Shown here piece after piece: positions 48,951-61,025 of a stretch of DNA of 64,000 nucleotides. The translations under genes were made by a program, and so were the position numbers. The first letter of the stretch is position 1. Every line of letters begins with the position of its first letter. The stretch is taken from contig NC_092568.1 in the NCBI RefSeq assembly GCF_037975245.1, positions 9,321,001 through 9,385,000 of the forward strand. Reading direction: 5' to 3'. Source of the stretch: Apostichopus japonicus. Lineage: Eukaryota > Echinodermata > Holothuroidea > Aspidochirotida > Stichopodidae. Under the pieces are notes generated by a model, which made no database searches, had not been told where the DNA came from, and saw only the letters and a program-made list of their open reading frames with translations.

Positions 48951-50039
48951 GGCCTATATAGTCGTTCATGAATTTTGATACTGATTCTAATTCTCCCTAA
49001 AATCTGTTTGCTTTTACTTTTCACTTCCTTTAAAGAATTTTTACAGCACATTTTTTTTTTTTTATTCTAACAGCAAAAAAAAAACCTTTCCCCAGGGAAA
49101 TATGAAATGTGATGAGCAGATGTAAAGCAGCCAACGATTCAAGATAATGAAAAAAAAAGTCAAATTATACAAACAAATAAGGAAAATTGTACTACAAATT
49201 GCAATCATATTTTGCACCTTATTCTAATTTCACAAACTTGCTTGGTTGTATTCTTTTAGGGGTGATGGGAGAACAAGTATCCCTGCAAATATCTTTTTTT
49301 TAGGGAAAAACCATCAATATACCATTGATGTGTTTGCAATTTGTTTCACCATAATCAGAAGAAACATATATATAGCATAGTAGAAATAAAAAAGGAACAA
49401 AAGTACCTTCTATTCAAATATGGGCAACCTTTATTCAAACTGATGCCAATTTTACACCAGTCAATATTATTCTCACAAAGTTGATCAGAAAATCATTACC
49501 AAACACGACTTAAATTCCATCGCATGCATGAGTAACCCAACTTTATGTTATTACTGTAAATGCTGTTTTTACCAACCAAATTTCTTCACAAATTTTATTT
49601 CAAAGAAAACAGATAAAAGAGTCAGAATTTCCACTTTATGAGCATCTTGCAACCTAAAATCTTGTCATTTCTGTCGTGTCATTTTCACCAGCCAAATGCA
49701 CGACACAAATTTAATCAGAAAAAATATGACCAAATTAAATTTTTACGACATCCATCACAAGGACACCCCCAACATTAATTGAAAGTATGCATGTAACCAG
49801 AGTAACAAAATATTTTACAACATTTGAACAAAGAATGACTATAAACAAAAAGAGGGAACTGCAAATAATTCCATTTTTTATGCACTGGTCTACAAACATT
49901 GAATGTATGATGTTTACTAACTGTACAATTAAGTTTGTGAGCAGGAAAATGTGCGTTGGAAAATAAATGGCTGAATGAATGTATGCAACATGTCTATAAT
50001 TACAGACTGCACTAGACGACAGGCAACCGATACGGTCAC
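48951..50039. other. Stretch without recognised features
   Basis: AT-rich with T and A homopolymers near 49052-49086. No exon recognised. Confidence 0.5.
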
Positions 50040-50485
50040 TGATAGTGAACTTTCGATATATATATAACACCATAAGATCACCAAATATCACCTTACAGCA
50101 CCACATAATCACTGTGAATGTGAGCTGAAGATATAACACCATAAGACCACCATATATCACCATACAGCACCATACAATCACTGTCAATGTGAACTTAAAT
50201 ATATATGTAACACCATAAGATTACCAAAGATCACCATACAGCACCATACAATCACTGTGAATGTGAACTTAAGATATAACACCATAAGACCACCATCTAT
50301 CACCATACAGCACCATACAATCACTGTCAATGTGAACTTAAATTTGTGTAACACCATAAGATTACCAAAGATCACCATACAGCACCATACAATCACTGTG
50401 AATGTGAACTTAAGATATAACACCATAAGACCACCATCTATCACCATACAGCAACATACGATCACTGTGAATATGAACTAAGTAA
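50040..50485 (+). repeat. About 70-bp tandem repeat arranged as 142-bp dimers
   Basis: CACCATACAGCACCATACAA-TCACTGT recurs near 50096, 50165, 50239, 50308, 50380 and 50449. Alternate units carry AAGACCACCAT-TATCACC or AAGATTACCAAAGATCACC, and GTGAATG or GTCAATG. Frames through it give repeated hydrophobic peptides (VIVWCCMVI) with no biological support. Confidence 0.92.
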
Positions 50486-50714
50486 TACATCCTATTCGTA
50501 CCATGGAGTACACATTGTTAATTGTGTCTACAAACTGCACTCAAAGGAAAATAATGTTTCCTTTCATTTGTTTTATATTTTAGACAGGAAAAAAAGACAC
50601 AAAGGAAACTCTACCAACTCCCTTAATTCCCTGAATATTTGGAGACATTGAACATACATTCACTACTTGATCGATCCCTGATTCGAGTTCACACGATTAA
50701 GAGTAATTTAAACC

Positions 50715-51335
50715 TAACTTGACTTTTCCTTCACTAGGTCACAGGTCCCCAATGTGAATTCATATAGTCAAGAGTAACAAGTAATTGGACTATTCCTTCA
50801 CTGCATAGTCTCCAATGTGAATTCATATAGGCAAGAGTAACAAGTAACTTGACTATTCCTTCACTGGATTGTCTCCAATATGAATTCATAAAGTTAAGAG
50901 TAACAAGTAATTTGATTATTCCTTCACTGGATTGTCAACAATGTGAATTCATATAGTCAAGAGTAACAAGTAACTTGACTATTCCTTCACTGGATTGTCT
51001 CCAATATGAATTCATAAAGTTACGAGTACAATGTGAATTCATATAGTCAAGAGTAACAAGTAACTTGACTATTCCTTCACTGGATTGTCTCCAATATGAA
51101 TTCATAAAGTTAAGAGTAACAAGTAATTTGATTATTCCTTCACTGGATTGTCAACAATGTGAATTCATATAGTCAAGAGTAACAAGTAACTTGACTATTC
51201 CTTCACTGGATTGTCTCCAATATGAATTCATAAAGTTAAGAGTAACAAGTAATTTGATTATTCCTTCACTGGATTGTCTCCAATGTGAATTCATATAGTC
51301 AAGAGTAACAAGTAACTTGACTATTCCTTCCCTTC
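50715..51335 (+). repeat. 63-bp tandem repeat arranged as 126-bp dimers, with a recombinant junction
   Basis: AATGTGAATTCATATAGTCA-AGAGTAACAAGTAACTTGAC alternates with AATATGAATTCATAAAGTTA-AGAGTAACAAGTAATTTGAT. Each is followed by TATTCCTTCACTGGATTGTC. Near 51020 a unit is cut after AAAGTTACGAGTA and resumes directly in ATGTGAATTC, a shortened recombination or slippage product. Confidence 0.95.
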
Positions 51336-51464
51336 ATGCATTATACAAGGCTGACTATCTTTCCTACATGGGAAGACATACAGACTCAATCATACCCTTG
51401 ACTTTAAGAGCTTGAACAAGTCATGCAAAGCACTCACCGCCAAATAGGAAATCCATTTCTTATA

Positions 51465-51559
51465 TATATATACCTACTCAGTGCAGTATGTTTACTAATG
51501 TTATATGTGATACATGTGTATGTCTTATGTGATCTCATCCCGGGACTGAGACCCATATA

Positions 51560-51607
<48 letters not shown>

Positions 51608-51619
51608 TATTTATATATA

Positions 51620-51680
<61 letters not shown>

Positions 51681-51696
51681 GTGTATATATATATAG

Positions 51697-51731
<35 letters not shown>

Positions 51732-51737
51732 TAGGTG

Positions 51738-51768
<31 letters not shown>

Positions 51769-51770
51769 GC
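51465..51770. repeat. Long interrupted (TA)n tract
   Basis: About 230 bp of TA dinucleotides from 51545, with TG and TAGG interruptions, preceded by a short TA run at 51463. The tract sits inside a segment whose flanks resemble 52010-52150. Confidence 0.95.
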
Positions 51771-52169
51771 ATTTTTAATCATGAAATGGTACAAAACCTA
51801 TGGAAACTGGACAATTATTAACCTATCAACAGGAATCGAATAGGTTTTAATGTGCATCTCGATCGAGTTCTAGAGAAACTAACTTGAGAGCGTGTACTTA
51901 ATTGTACATGAGTAATCGTTTTCTAAAATTTGAGTAATTAGACACCTAAATTGGGCAGAGCAAAAATCCTCTCGGTACATTTCCTATGCTGTAGATATAC
52001 ACAGCACAGTACATAGTATAATGTTATATGTGTGTGTGTTTGTATCACATGAGCTCATCAAGAACCGAGACACTCATATATGGTTATCATAAATATGCTA
52101 TCTACGGAAGCTAGGCAATTTATTAAAGTATCAATTAAGGCAGAAGCCATACTTTGATTTTCATTTTAA
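51771..52169 (+). repeat. Diverged duplicate of the 51.49-51.83 kb segment lacking the long (TA)n
   Basis: ATGTTATATGTG at about 52021, then CATGAGCTCATCAAGAACCGAGACACTC and later GGAAGCTAGGCAATTTATTA correspond in order to 51498-51550 and 51800-51825 (ATGTTATATGTG, GATCTCATCCCGGGACTGAGAC, GGAAACTGGACAATTATTA). Only the first of the two has an expanded TA tract in the middle. Confidence 0.55.
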
Positions 52170-52335
52170 TTAAATTTTTTTGTTTGGGGGGGACACAAAT
52201 TCTGACAGATGTTCATCCTGGGGAGGGGACTAATTAAAGGGGTATCCCTTCTCCCCTTTGAGATCATTTTGTTTGGGTTTCAAAGAGGGCTTAGATGCAA
52301 ATGGTGCCATCATTATAGTTTCCATTATAACATGA
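52170..52335. mobile_element. Partial relative of the 9.1-kb hAT-like element
   Basis: A G-rich shoulder, then CCCCTTTGAGATCATTTTG, GGCTTAGATGCAAATGGTGC. These are the same words in the same order as 9215-9265. The ends are not intact. Confidence 0.5.
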
Positions 52336-55300
52336 GGATAGGAAATAGGTGGGGAGTTGGTATTTAGGAACATATTTGCTTTCAGTTATGGCACAGATTA
52401 ATTCTGCTGCAAGACATCTCTAAATAAGAACAAAGGTCATTCGTCTGTTTCCATCATTCACAATGCCAACTGGTAGTGTTCAACACTAAACCACACAGTA
52501 ATTGATTTCACGGATCCTCAGGGAACTTAGAAGCACTAGTGTTTATTGATTCTAAAGATTTTTTCAAAGCCATTAGATCCCTTTGATTAACTTTATGTGA
52601 ATTTAATTAACATTTGAAGCTTTCACTTGAAATTTGTTAACCAGTGTTTGTTTCGAAGCTTGACTGTGATCATAATACTAAAATAACTGGTATATCTGAC
52701 AAGGTCACACATTTCTCAGAACTGAATAAACAATGTGTTAATTAATATATATTAAGTAATCCCTAATTAGCAATCATACTGCAAATGGTAAAGACTCTTG
52801 ATCAGTAGCAATCATATTCTGAACAATATAATTGAATAAATGAAAAGTTGGTACACATTTGCATGGCTCAGGTTTTTAATGCCATCTTGAGGGTTGTTAA
52901 AATCTTTTATGTCCCTTGTGAAGTAATTTTTGCTCTTTTGTGACTAGAATCTGTACAGTGTGGTTTGTCATTGTGTCTATTAATGACAGATTGAGTGACT
53001 TTATCACCGTATATTAGATTTACATTCTTCTCGTCGCTGTGCAGTATTAAACAGACAGTCTTTGATACCAAAAGAAAAAAGTGCTGCTCTTAGAAAAGGT
53101 TTGAGTGCAAAGTACACTCACTGGAATAAATGTAAATATAAACGTTTGTTTGAAGGATAAATCAGGCTCATCCGAAAAGTTGCAAAGCAACAAGCTTAGG
53201 TTGCTTGTACATTTAAAGTAGTACCTTTGCATCGGTGACGTTCCAAAGACACTTGTAACACAATAAGTTCCTCCCTAGCAAGTATCTGCTTGTGAGCTAA
53301 TCTGACAAAGTGCTGAATAATTTGTGTATTTTTAAAGATCCATGTCATTGCCGCTAGATGTCTGCCACATTGCATGCCAGATGACAGACATCATGTCAGA
53401 TGTCGGTGGGGTGGGGGTGTGGGATTTAAATAAAAAATGCATGTAGTGCTTCCAGTAGCAGAAAACTAGTGTATGAATGCAGACCTTTTCTGTATTCATT
53501 TGATAGATCCTCATGAAGTGCAGCAAGAGGAATCTGAATCGAGCAGATGAATATCCATACTAGAAAATGTGTTGTATACAGTCTAGGGAGGAGAAAGGAG
53601 AGGAGGGGGGGGTCAGCTCAAAATTTTACCCATTGTTGACAGTAGATCAGGGGGCATATGCATAGGAGACAGTTTTAAGAGAAGAAGGAAGTACATCTGG
53701 GGCATGATTGAGTCATTCAATCTTTCGCTAACAGACATAATTTTAAAACAAAATTTGATATAATAACAAAAAGGTAATATAATGTAAAATCGTGCTATCG
53801 GGATGTGACTTTGACCTAAACTCATGCAACATATTTTACAATATTTGTGATAGAATAAAAGGAAAAAGACAACTCAGGCCTTGCGACAATTCTTACTAGT
53901 ATATTGAAATCTCATATACATTTAGTTATTTACTTTAGCCGGAATACTCTTATATGAATAGTTCTCATTGGAGTCATCTTCAGTAGATGTATCATTGAAA
54001 ATGCTATCATGATGTTACTTTGACCCACTCATATACTCAATATATTTTGCAGATTTTTGACAGAATAAAAACCTGGGGGAAAATATCAGGTCAGGTGTTT
54101 GGACAATTTCTCCAAGTGTTTGGACTCTAAGGGCAATAACTGCCAGAGTAGTTACTATACATAACGTTAGCCAGAGCTATCTAAACGAAACTTTGCAGTG
54201 GGTCCATCTAAAGAAGATGAATTGTGAACTATATTTAATCATCATTTTTAATGCAATTTTACTACAGTACCCAAAAAGTTGTCATACAGATTTACAGTGA
54301 CCTTTTGGAATATATACATCTCACAATCTCCAACTTTTCATCAGTGTTAAGGTATTTGATCTTGATATTGAAATCTATAAATATTAATAAGACCCCAAAC
54401 TTTATCCACAAACAAATCTTTTAGTAGATGAAGCGAGAAACATATTTTCATGAATATTAAATTATTGTTGCCAGCGTGAGAGAGTCGACTCGTCCTCTTC
54501 TGCATTGCCCACCGCTGTCTTTAATGCAAGAAAAGTGAGCATAAAAATATTGGAAAAAATTTACAAGAGATTTTTACATAGTATTATTATTATAGATAGC
54601 TTTCAGGTTGGTTTTTCAAAGGGAAAGGCCTGTGCATGTTTTTAAGTAAGAGTCAACAGGGATGGTAACATAGACTTCACCTCAATTTCACAGTCCATCA
54701 AAACTGGTGAAAAAGAAAATCGGCTTTCATGATGACAGGATGTTATTAAAGAATTTAAAAACAGATCATTTGTGCAGAATAATTAATCCACCGAGCAGAG
54801 TTTTTCATCCCATGTCAAGCAGCCATGAGAGCTCTTCTAGCACTAATGGCAATCTCCATTTGGTAGATCTCAAAAGATAAGTCACAATTATGGAGTATAT
54901 ATATATATACAAACCCTGGGAAAAGTGATATACACATTAAATGCTCAGAATGTCCTAGAAAGAACCTGCATTTGATTCAAAAATTTTCACAACTTTTTTT
55001 TCTTTTCTTTTGATAGTGTGAGAACTCATAAATATATAACATAGAATAATTTCAGCAATGCTTAAACACTTAGTAACCTGAGTATTTCCATCATGCAAAT
55101 GTCTCAGGTTTTCTTTCCATGAGAGGATTGGCGATTGTTTTAAGCAGCTGGTCGTGTTTTCATTTGTAACGAATAATCCCTACATATCAACCATATAATT
55201 TGAACTGATACCGTATCAAATAGTTTGTTGCAGTCACTGCTAACAAAATTGCCCTGTATAGTTTGGTGATGCACATGGCCACCTGTTTGAAGATTCAGAG

Positions 55301-56365
55301 GAATTTTAGAGTTTAAGCATATTATCCCCCCTCATGAGGTAAGAGACATGCCATGTATATCAATACGTTATCTGTCTTTTTATGCATACTTTTCACTTCA
55401 ACTCTAAGACGCATATTTATGGTACTACGTAGTAAAGTTAGCATTTAAATGCCCTCAATTCTATAGATGATTCATCTTTGTAAGATAATATTATGGAATT
55501 GGGCAGTAAATAGCTGCAGTACGAAATGCAATATTCATGCGTGGTTATAGCAAAAAGTTAATTAGTATAACTTTAACTCCTAATTAAAAGGCTGCCTCAA
55601 AGGTTTTCTCGGAATATCATTATCCTATCCGAGTTGAATAAACAACGTTATTTTGATGATTGTTATCATCTGTAAAGACAATACAAATAATTACATAATT
55701 GGCACAACCTTGCTTCGTTAATAAGGAAATACGGTGTTATCCCATCAAGTTCCATGGTCTATTTTATGCAGATGTCAGGCAAACGATACGATCGTTGCGT
55801 ACACTAAACTCAGCGGTAGAAGGCCAGGGTTAGAAATTTCAATTACGGTACTCGATGAATGTAACAAGAAATGCTAATCAAAGTGTGAGTGATATGACTA
55901 GAAAATAATTGTTTGCGAACTATCGTGTCAAATGCGTGGGGTAAATAATGACTGTAAGGTGGGGTGTATTATACCCCACGTGCACAGATCTATAAGCCAC
56001 TGTAAATAGATATTAGTGATAGGAGTCTATTCACAGAGTTGTCGAATATATCTCACTATTTATAGCTTTACAAATTCACCGCCAACTGCAGAGAAGAAAC
56101 ATGTCTTTAGGCTTCAACAACGGGCATATGCAAATATATTTCTGCCCAGCGTGCACTTCATCCAAAATGCTATAAAAAGTGATTATTGTTACTGTTTGAA
56201 CCACAACAATGGCTTTATAGATACATATAATAATATATACATATAATAATATATACATATCTGTATGTTCTTCTGGCAGCCTGCCATGTATTTATTTTAA
56301 CAGACATTTCCTTTGTGAAGTGTTTTTTCTAAATTACAAACCAAGTTTATAGACTCTGATAAATT
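52336..56365. other. 4-kb stretch without recognised genes
   Basis: AT-rich and mostly unique. Short G-rich runs at 53406-53420 and 53583-53614. A 50-bp patch at 54478-54530 is open on the minus strand and GC-richer, but lacks paired splice signals. No repeats of note. Confidence 0.5.
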
Positions 56366-56620
56366 ATAAAACTTACTGGTTTATATATTTACGAGTGACC
56401 CACTTACCTGTCTCCCCACAACCTATGCACCACATTCTACCGTGTCTAGAATGCCCTGGTAAACTTTTAACACTGTACACCCTCACTGGCCCTAATGGCC
56501 TTCCTTCATTTTTCTACCCACAAAGTGTCTCACTGTGTTTTTCGGAGTTAGGAAATTTTCGCGAAATTCGCCCGTTGTGGGGAGACAGGTAAGTGGGGAA
56601 CGAAGTAAATAGGGAGACAC
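56366..56620. mobile_element. MITE-like repeat with perfect 20-bp inverted arms
   Basis: CTTACCTGTCTCCCCACAAC at 56403-56422 and its exact complement GTTGTGGGGAGACAGGTAAG at 56573-56592 bound about 190 bp. Homology with 45930-46254 extends outside the arms on both sides, so the arms are internal to, or nested in, a larger unit. Confidence 0.7.
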
Positions 56621-58211
56621 TATGTACTGCTCACTTAAAGCAGCTTTCTCAGTTGAAATTGATAAATGTATCATTATATGCTAGTACACAGTAAAATCCA
56701 TTAATAATAAAAAATATTTCTCATTATTATGTTCAGTCAGGTTTCATTTTCAGTGGTGAAGCAAATTAATGTAAAAACATTTTTGATATTTGCTTCTACA
56801 TATGTCTTTTATACTACAATGACAGGTGTCCAGTCAACAAAATATTGATAACTCAATCGAAATCATTCAATGCTCACTCCTATTGGGGGGAGGGGGGGAG
56901 GGGGATATAGGTGAACTAATTGGTTTGGTTATAATGCAATCTTATTAGATACTCATGTATTTGGAGAAATTGCCAACCAAACTCAAAAGAAAAACTTGGA
57001 GTTGCTTTGATTTTAGATTCAGTTCAGAACAATCACATTAATAATGGGGCGGAAATAAACTGGATCTTGACCGAGAAAACCGACCACACAGTAAATATTT
57101 CCCCATTAGAATTAGCTGCACTAAAAGACAGACTATGGTCCTTATGTTTGAGTTTTAAGTTTGAGTAAATTTCCACAACAATTAGAGAGGAGTAGCACAG
57201 AGTCAAGATGGTGGAGGAGGAGGACTGAGAAAGCATTAGCTTGTACGAGCAGTCCCCGTTAATTAAACAGTTGAACAGTACAGATGAGTAGAATACAACA
57301 ATAGAGGTGGGGAGGGGGAAAAAAGAAAAGAAAAGAAAATTATATATATACTGCTTCTAAGCAATATCTATGAATATATACAAATAAAGATTTCTAGTGT
57401 TTGTTTCTTTTTAAAAAAAAAATATGAATTGCAATCTAAGAGTAAATCTGAATTTTAGTTGATTACTTTTGAAATTATCTTCAGCTGGTATTATTTATAA
57501 TCAACTGTTTCCAGTGTATAAAATCCAACAAACTCAATCAAGAGTATGTTACCATAAATCATAACAAGATTGATGTATCTACGTGCTTAGGAACTGAATT
57601 TGCAGGAAAAGAGCAAAATAAGAAAGGAAACACATATGCTTTCCCAAAACAGAAATTTATCCCACCCAGGCTCTGTAAAAGAGCAAACCAGAATATAAAG
57701 ATGTCAACCTTGTGAATATTTACTGACATTAACCATGGCGCCCTGGAGGGCTGTTTATACTCTTTACAGTAATAAAGTGTAATACAAAATGTTTAAAATT
57801 AGAACTAGACCTCTGAAAAGACACAAACAATAGGACATATCAACAGATGGCATATATAGCCGCATCCTGGTCCTAAATGTGCGTGAGTATGTTTGCTTAT
57901 GTTTGCGTGTGTGTGGGTGTGTGTGTTCATGCTGAAGTATCCAAGTCGTTTGCATTCATGTTTCATGGTTCGGAGACTGAACCGCTGCAGTAATTTAAAA
58001 ACATCAAACAGCTGTACATAATGAGTTAATCGCTACTTCCTTGAGTAGTGTAGTATTTGAAGTAAAAGAACACTTTACCTCAAAATAATAAAAGTATACA
58101 CTGAAAGCTTGCCAAAGCTACTACATCGATTTATTACACAGAAGATGAGTATGCAAGGGTTTGACTATTAGAACCAGGACTAAATTTATAACTTAATAAC
58201 ATATTTACTAC
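56621..58211. other. Stretch without recognised genes
   Basis: AT-rich with G-rich runs at 56884-56905 and 57306-57318 and a GT-rich patch at 57880-57925. Confidence 0.5.
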
Positions 58212-58219
58212 CCAAGAAA

Positions 58220-59441
58220 CATGGGCGGCGATCATGGGGGGGACGTGGGGGACATGTCCCCCCCAATATTTTAGGTGGGGGGGATATAGTATCAAATATC
58301 CCCCCCAATATTTGGTGGCATAGTTTTTTTTAAGCATATGTTTTGTATTTTTTTATGATATCGCTAGTAATTTCAAACTAGAAAATGCTTAGATCAACTT
58401 ACAAGGCCTGGGAAGTGCCATTTCCAGCAATCTGGGAGGCATTTTCGGCCCCCAATTTTTTTTTGCGCTTCGCGACAACTAATGGTGGCGCTACGCTTAG
58501 AAAGTCTAGGTACAAGCTTTGCCCCGCCCAAATTCCTCGCAAGGCGCCTGTCTAACCGTGTCACAATTTGTTACTATATGACCGAAAGTAGCTTTTACTT
58601 TTTTTTCGAAATGAATAGCTAGACGGACCGCATCCGTAATGAAATTTGGTTTGCATCTTGTGTAAGTACGTACAATCACACATATGATCCACATCGATAT
58701 GGGTTCACTGGGTTTCCATTTGGCCTGTTTCCTACAAGATTTCTATAACCGCAGGTGCGTAGCCAAGTGAGGGGGATGAAGGGTGGAGACCGCCCTCCCC
58801 CTCGAGCATATTATTTTGGTATTTTCTATGATATCGAAGTTTTATAGTAGCCGTTATAAGAGGTTTTAATATTTGTACACCAATAATTTAACTGTGTCTG
58901 AATTTTCGAAAATTCCGTGACCAACATTCTTCATCATACTTCCCTCTACTCGTGCAATTTTGACCGGTCTGTTAGGGGTTGAGGGTTTTTTTCTGTATTG
59001 GTTGTCCATAGATGGAATATTATGTAACATTATGGGTATGTTTTGAAGTGAATTTATTATTCAAATTCTGAACAACTAATGGGCTTAAAACCTTGAAAAG
59101 TGGGGCTGACGGGTATTGTGGGGCGTTACGTAGAATTACCTACAAAAGCAATGATCCACAGGAGATGCAATGAGGTAGAACATGATGTGTGACTGGTGAC
59201 AATCTTGAAAAAAGGTTATGAATGAAAAAAAAAAACTATTAGGAAAAACTTGGTTCTCAGGCAAAAGTGTACATCTGGTTGGTCAGTTTCAAGCCCGAGA
59301 AGTGCCATTTTCGGTGATCTGGGGGGCTATCAAAACCAGAAATTTTCTTGTACGCTGCGCGCCAACCAATGGTGGCGCTCCGCTTTGATAGTAATTCACC
59401 TGCATGTCCCCCCCAATATTTGAAACAGATCGCCGCCCCTG
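58220..59441. mobile_element. 1.22-kb hAT-like non-autonomous element with perfect 8-bp target duplication
   Basis: Flanked by the exact direct repeat CCAAGAAA at 58212-58219 and 59442-59449. The terminal inverted repeats are CATGGGCGGCGATC on the left and GATCGCCGCCCCTG on the right, one mismatch apart. The GGGGGGACATGTCCCCCC shoulder recurs in part at the right end. Two direct modules with AAGTGCCATTT-C and ATGGTGGCGCT-CGCTT lie near 58415-58495 and 59300-59390. A related inverted fragment is at 2590-2725. No transposase frame was seen. Confidence 0.85.
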
Positions 59442-59584
59442 CCAAGAAATATATCTGGTGCAATAGTTATCACCACATTTGCTTGGCCTTATTATACATT
59501 TTAATACAAACTTACTGAAAAGTAAAAAGGAAATGTCTTACTTATTCACATGTGCGAAAGGTAATTATGAGCATGAATTTATGA

Positions 59585-61020
59585 GAATAGCTCTCATATG
59601 TTAGCTTCATCTATGGGAGCAAGCTACACTAAGATCAGCTATGATGTTGTAACTAAACTAATAAATGCATCATTTCCAGACCTCATATGTAGCTTCATCT
59701 ACGGGAGAAAGCTGTATCAAGGTTGCTACAATGTTGATATTAACCTATATATTATTATAGATCTCATATATGTTTATAGCCTCATCTATGGGAGCAAGGC
59801 TACACAGCTATCACATGTAACTAAACTAATAAATGCATCATTTCCAGACCTCATATGTAGCTTCATCTATGGGAGAAAGCTGTATCAAGCTGGCTATGAT
59901 GATGCTATTAACCTATATATTATTATAGATCTCATATGTTTATAGCTTCATCTATGGGAGCAAGGCTACACAGCTATCACATGTAACTAAACTAATAAAT
60001 GCATCATTTCCAGACCTCATATGTAGCTTCATCTATGGGAGAAAGCTGTATCAAGCTGGCTATGATGATGCTATTAACCTATATATTATTATAGATCTCA
60101 TATGTTTATAGCTTCATCTATGGGAGCAAGGCTACACAGCTATCACATGTAACTAAACTAATGAATGCATCAATTACAGACCTCATATGTAGCTTCATCT
60201 ATGGGAGAAAGCTGTATCAAGCTGGCTACAATGTTGATATTAACCTATATATTATTATAGATCTCATATATGTTTATAGCCTCATTCTATGGGAGCAAGC
60301 TTCACAGCTATCACATGTAACTAAACTAATAAATTCATCATTTCCAGACCTCATATGTAGCTTCATCTATGGGAGAAAGCTGTATCAAGCTGGCTATGAT
60401 GATGCTATTAACCTATATATTATTATAGATCTCATATGTTTATAGCTTCCTTTATGGGAGCAAGGCTTCAGAGCTATCACATGTAACTAAACTAATGAAT
60501 GCATCAATTACAGACCTCATATGTAGCTTCATCTACGGGAGAAAGCTGTATCAAGGTGGCTACGATGTTGATATTAACCTATATATTATTATAGATCTCA
60601 TATGTTTATAGCTTCATCTATGGGAGCAAGGCTACACAGCTATCACATGTAACTAAACTAATGAATGCATCAATTACAGACCTCATATGTAGCTTCATCT
60701 ATGGGAGAAAGCTGTATCAAGCTGGCTATGATGTTGCTAGTAACCTATATATTATTATCGATTTCATATGTTAGCCTCATCTATTCATCTATGGGAGAAA
60801 TCTACATTACAAGGGCTACATAAATTACAGACCTCATATGTAGCTTCATCTATGGGAGAAAGCTACATTAAAATCAGTTAAATGATGTTGTAACTAAACT
60901 AAGGAATACATAGTTTACAGACCTCATATGTAGCTTCATCTATGGGAGAAAGCTACATTAAAATCAGCTATGATGTTGTAAATAAACTAATGAATACATA
61001 ATTTACAGACCTCATATGTA
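59585..61020 (+). repeat. About 166-bp dimeric array (83-bp monomers) ending at the 61-kb exon border
   Basis: CAGACCTCATATGTAGCTTC begins near 59678, 59847, 60013, 60178, 60348, 60512 and 60677, about 166 bp apart. It alternates with a related half starting GATCTCATATGTTTATAGCTTC. Both halves contain ATCTATGGGAG(A/C)AA. Near 60830-61010 the monomers are simpler and spaced about 83-85 bp. The last monomer runs directly into the exon at 61026 as CAGACCTCATATGTAGCTAC then CTCTACGGGAGATAGCTG. Confidence 0.93.
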
Positions 61021-61025
61021 GCTAC

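Noticed and set aside
49735-50465. 150- and 93-codon minus-strand frames with VIVWCCMVI repeats
   Set aside because: Translation of the 70-bp tandem array, with no start or splice support.
51423-51794. YIYIY-type open frames on both strands
   Set aside because: Translation of the (TA)n tract.
54478-54530. GC-richer open patch on the minus strand
   Set aside because: No paired acceptor and donor in frame, and no match to the missing SNAP-25 N-terminal segment.
59598-60445. 115- and 94-codon frames through the 166-bp array (LICSFIYGRKLYQ repeats)
   Set aside because: Array-derived frames on the opposite strand to the exon. No acceptor, donor or known family.
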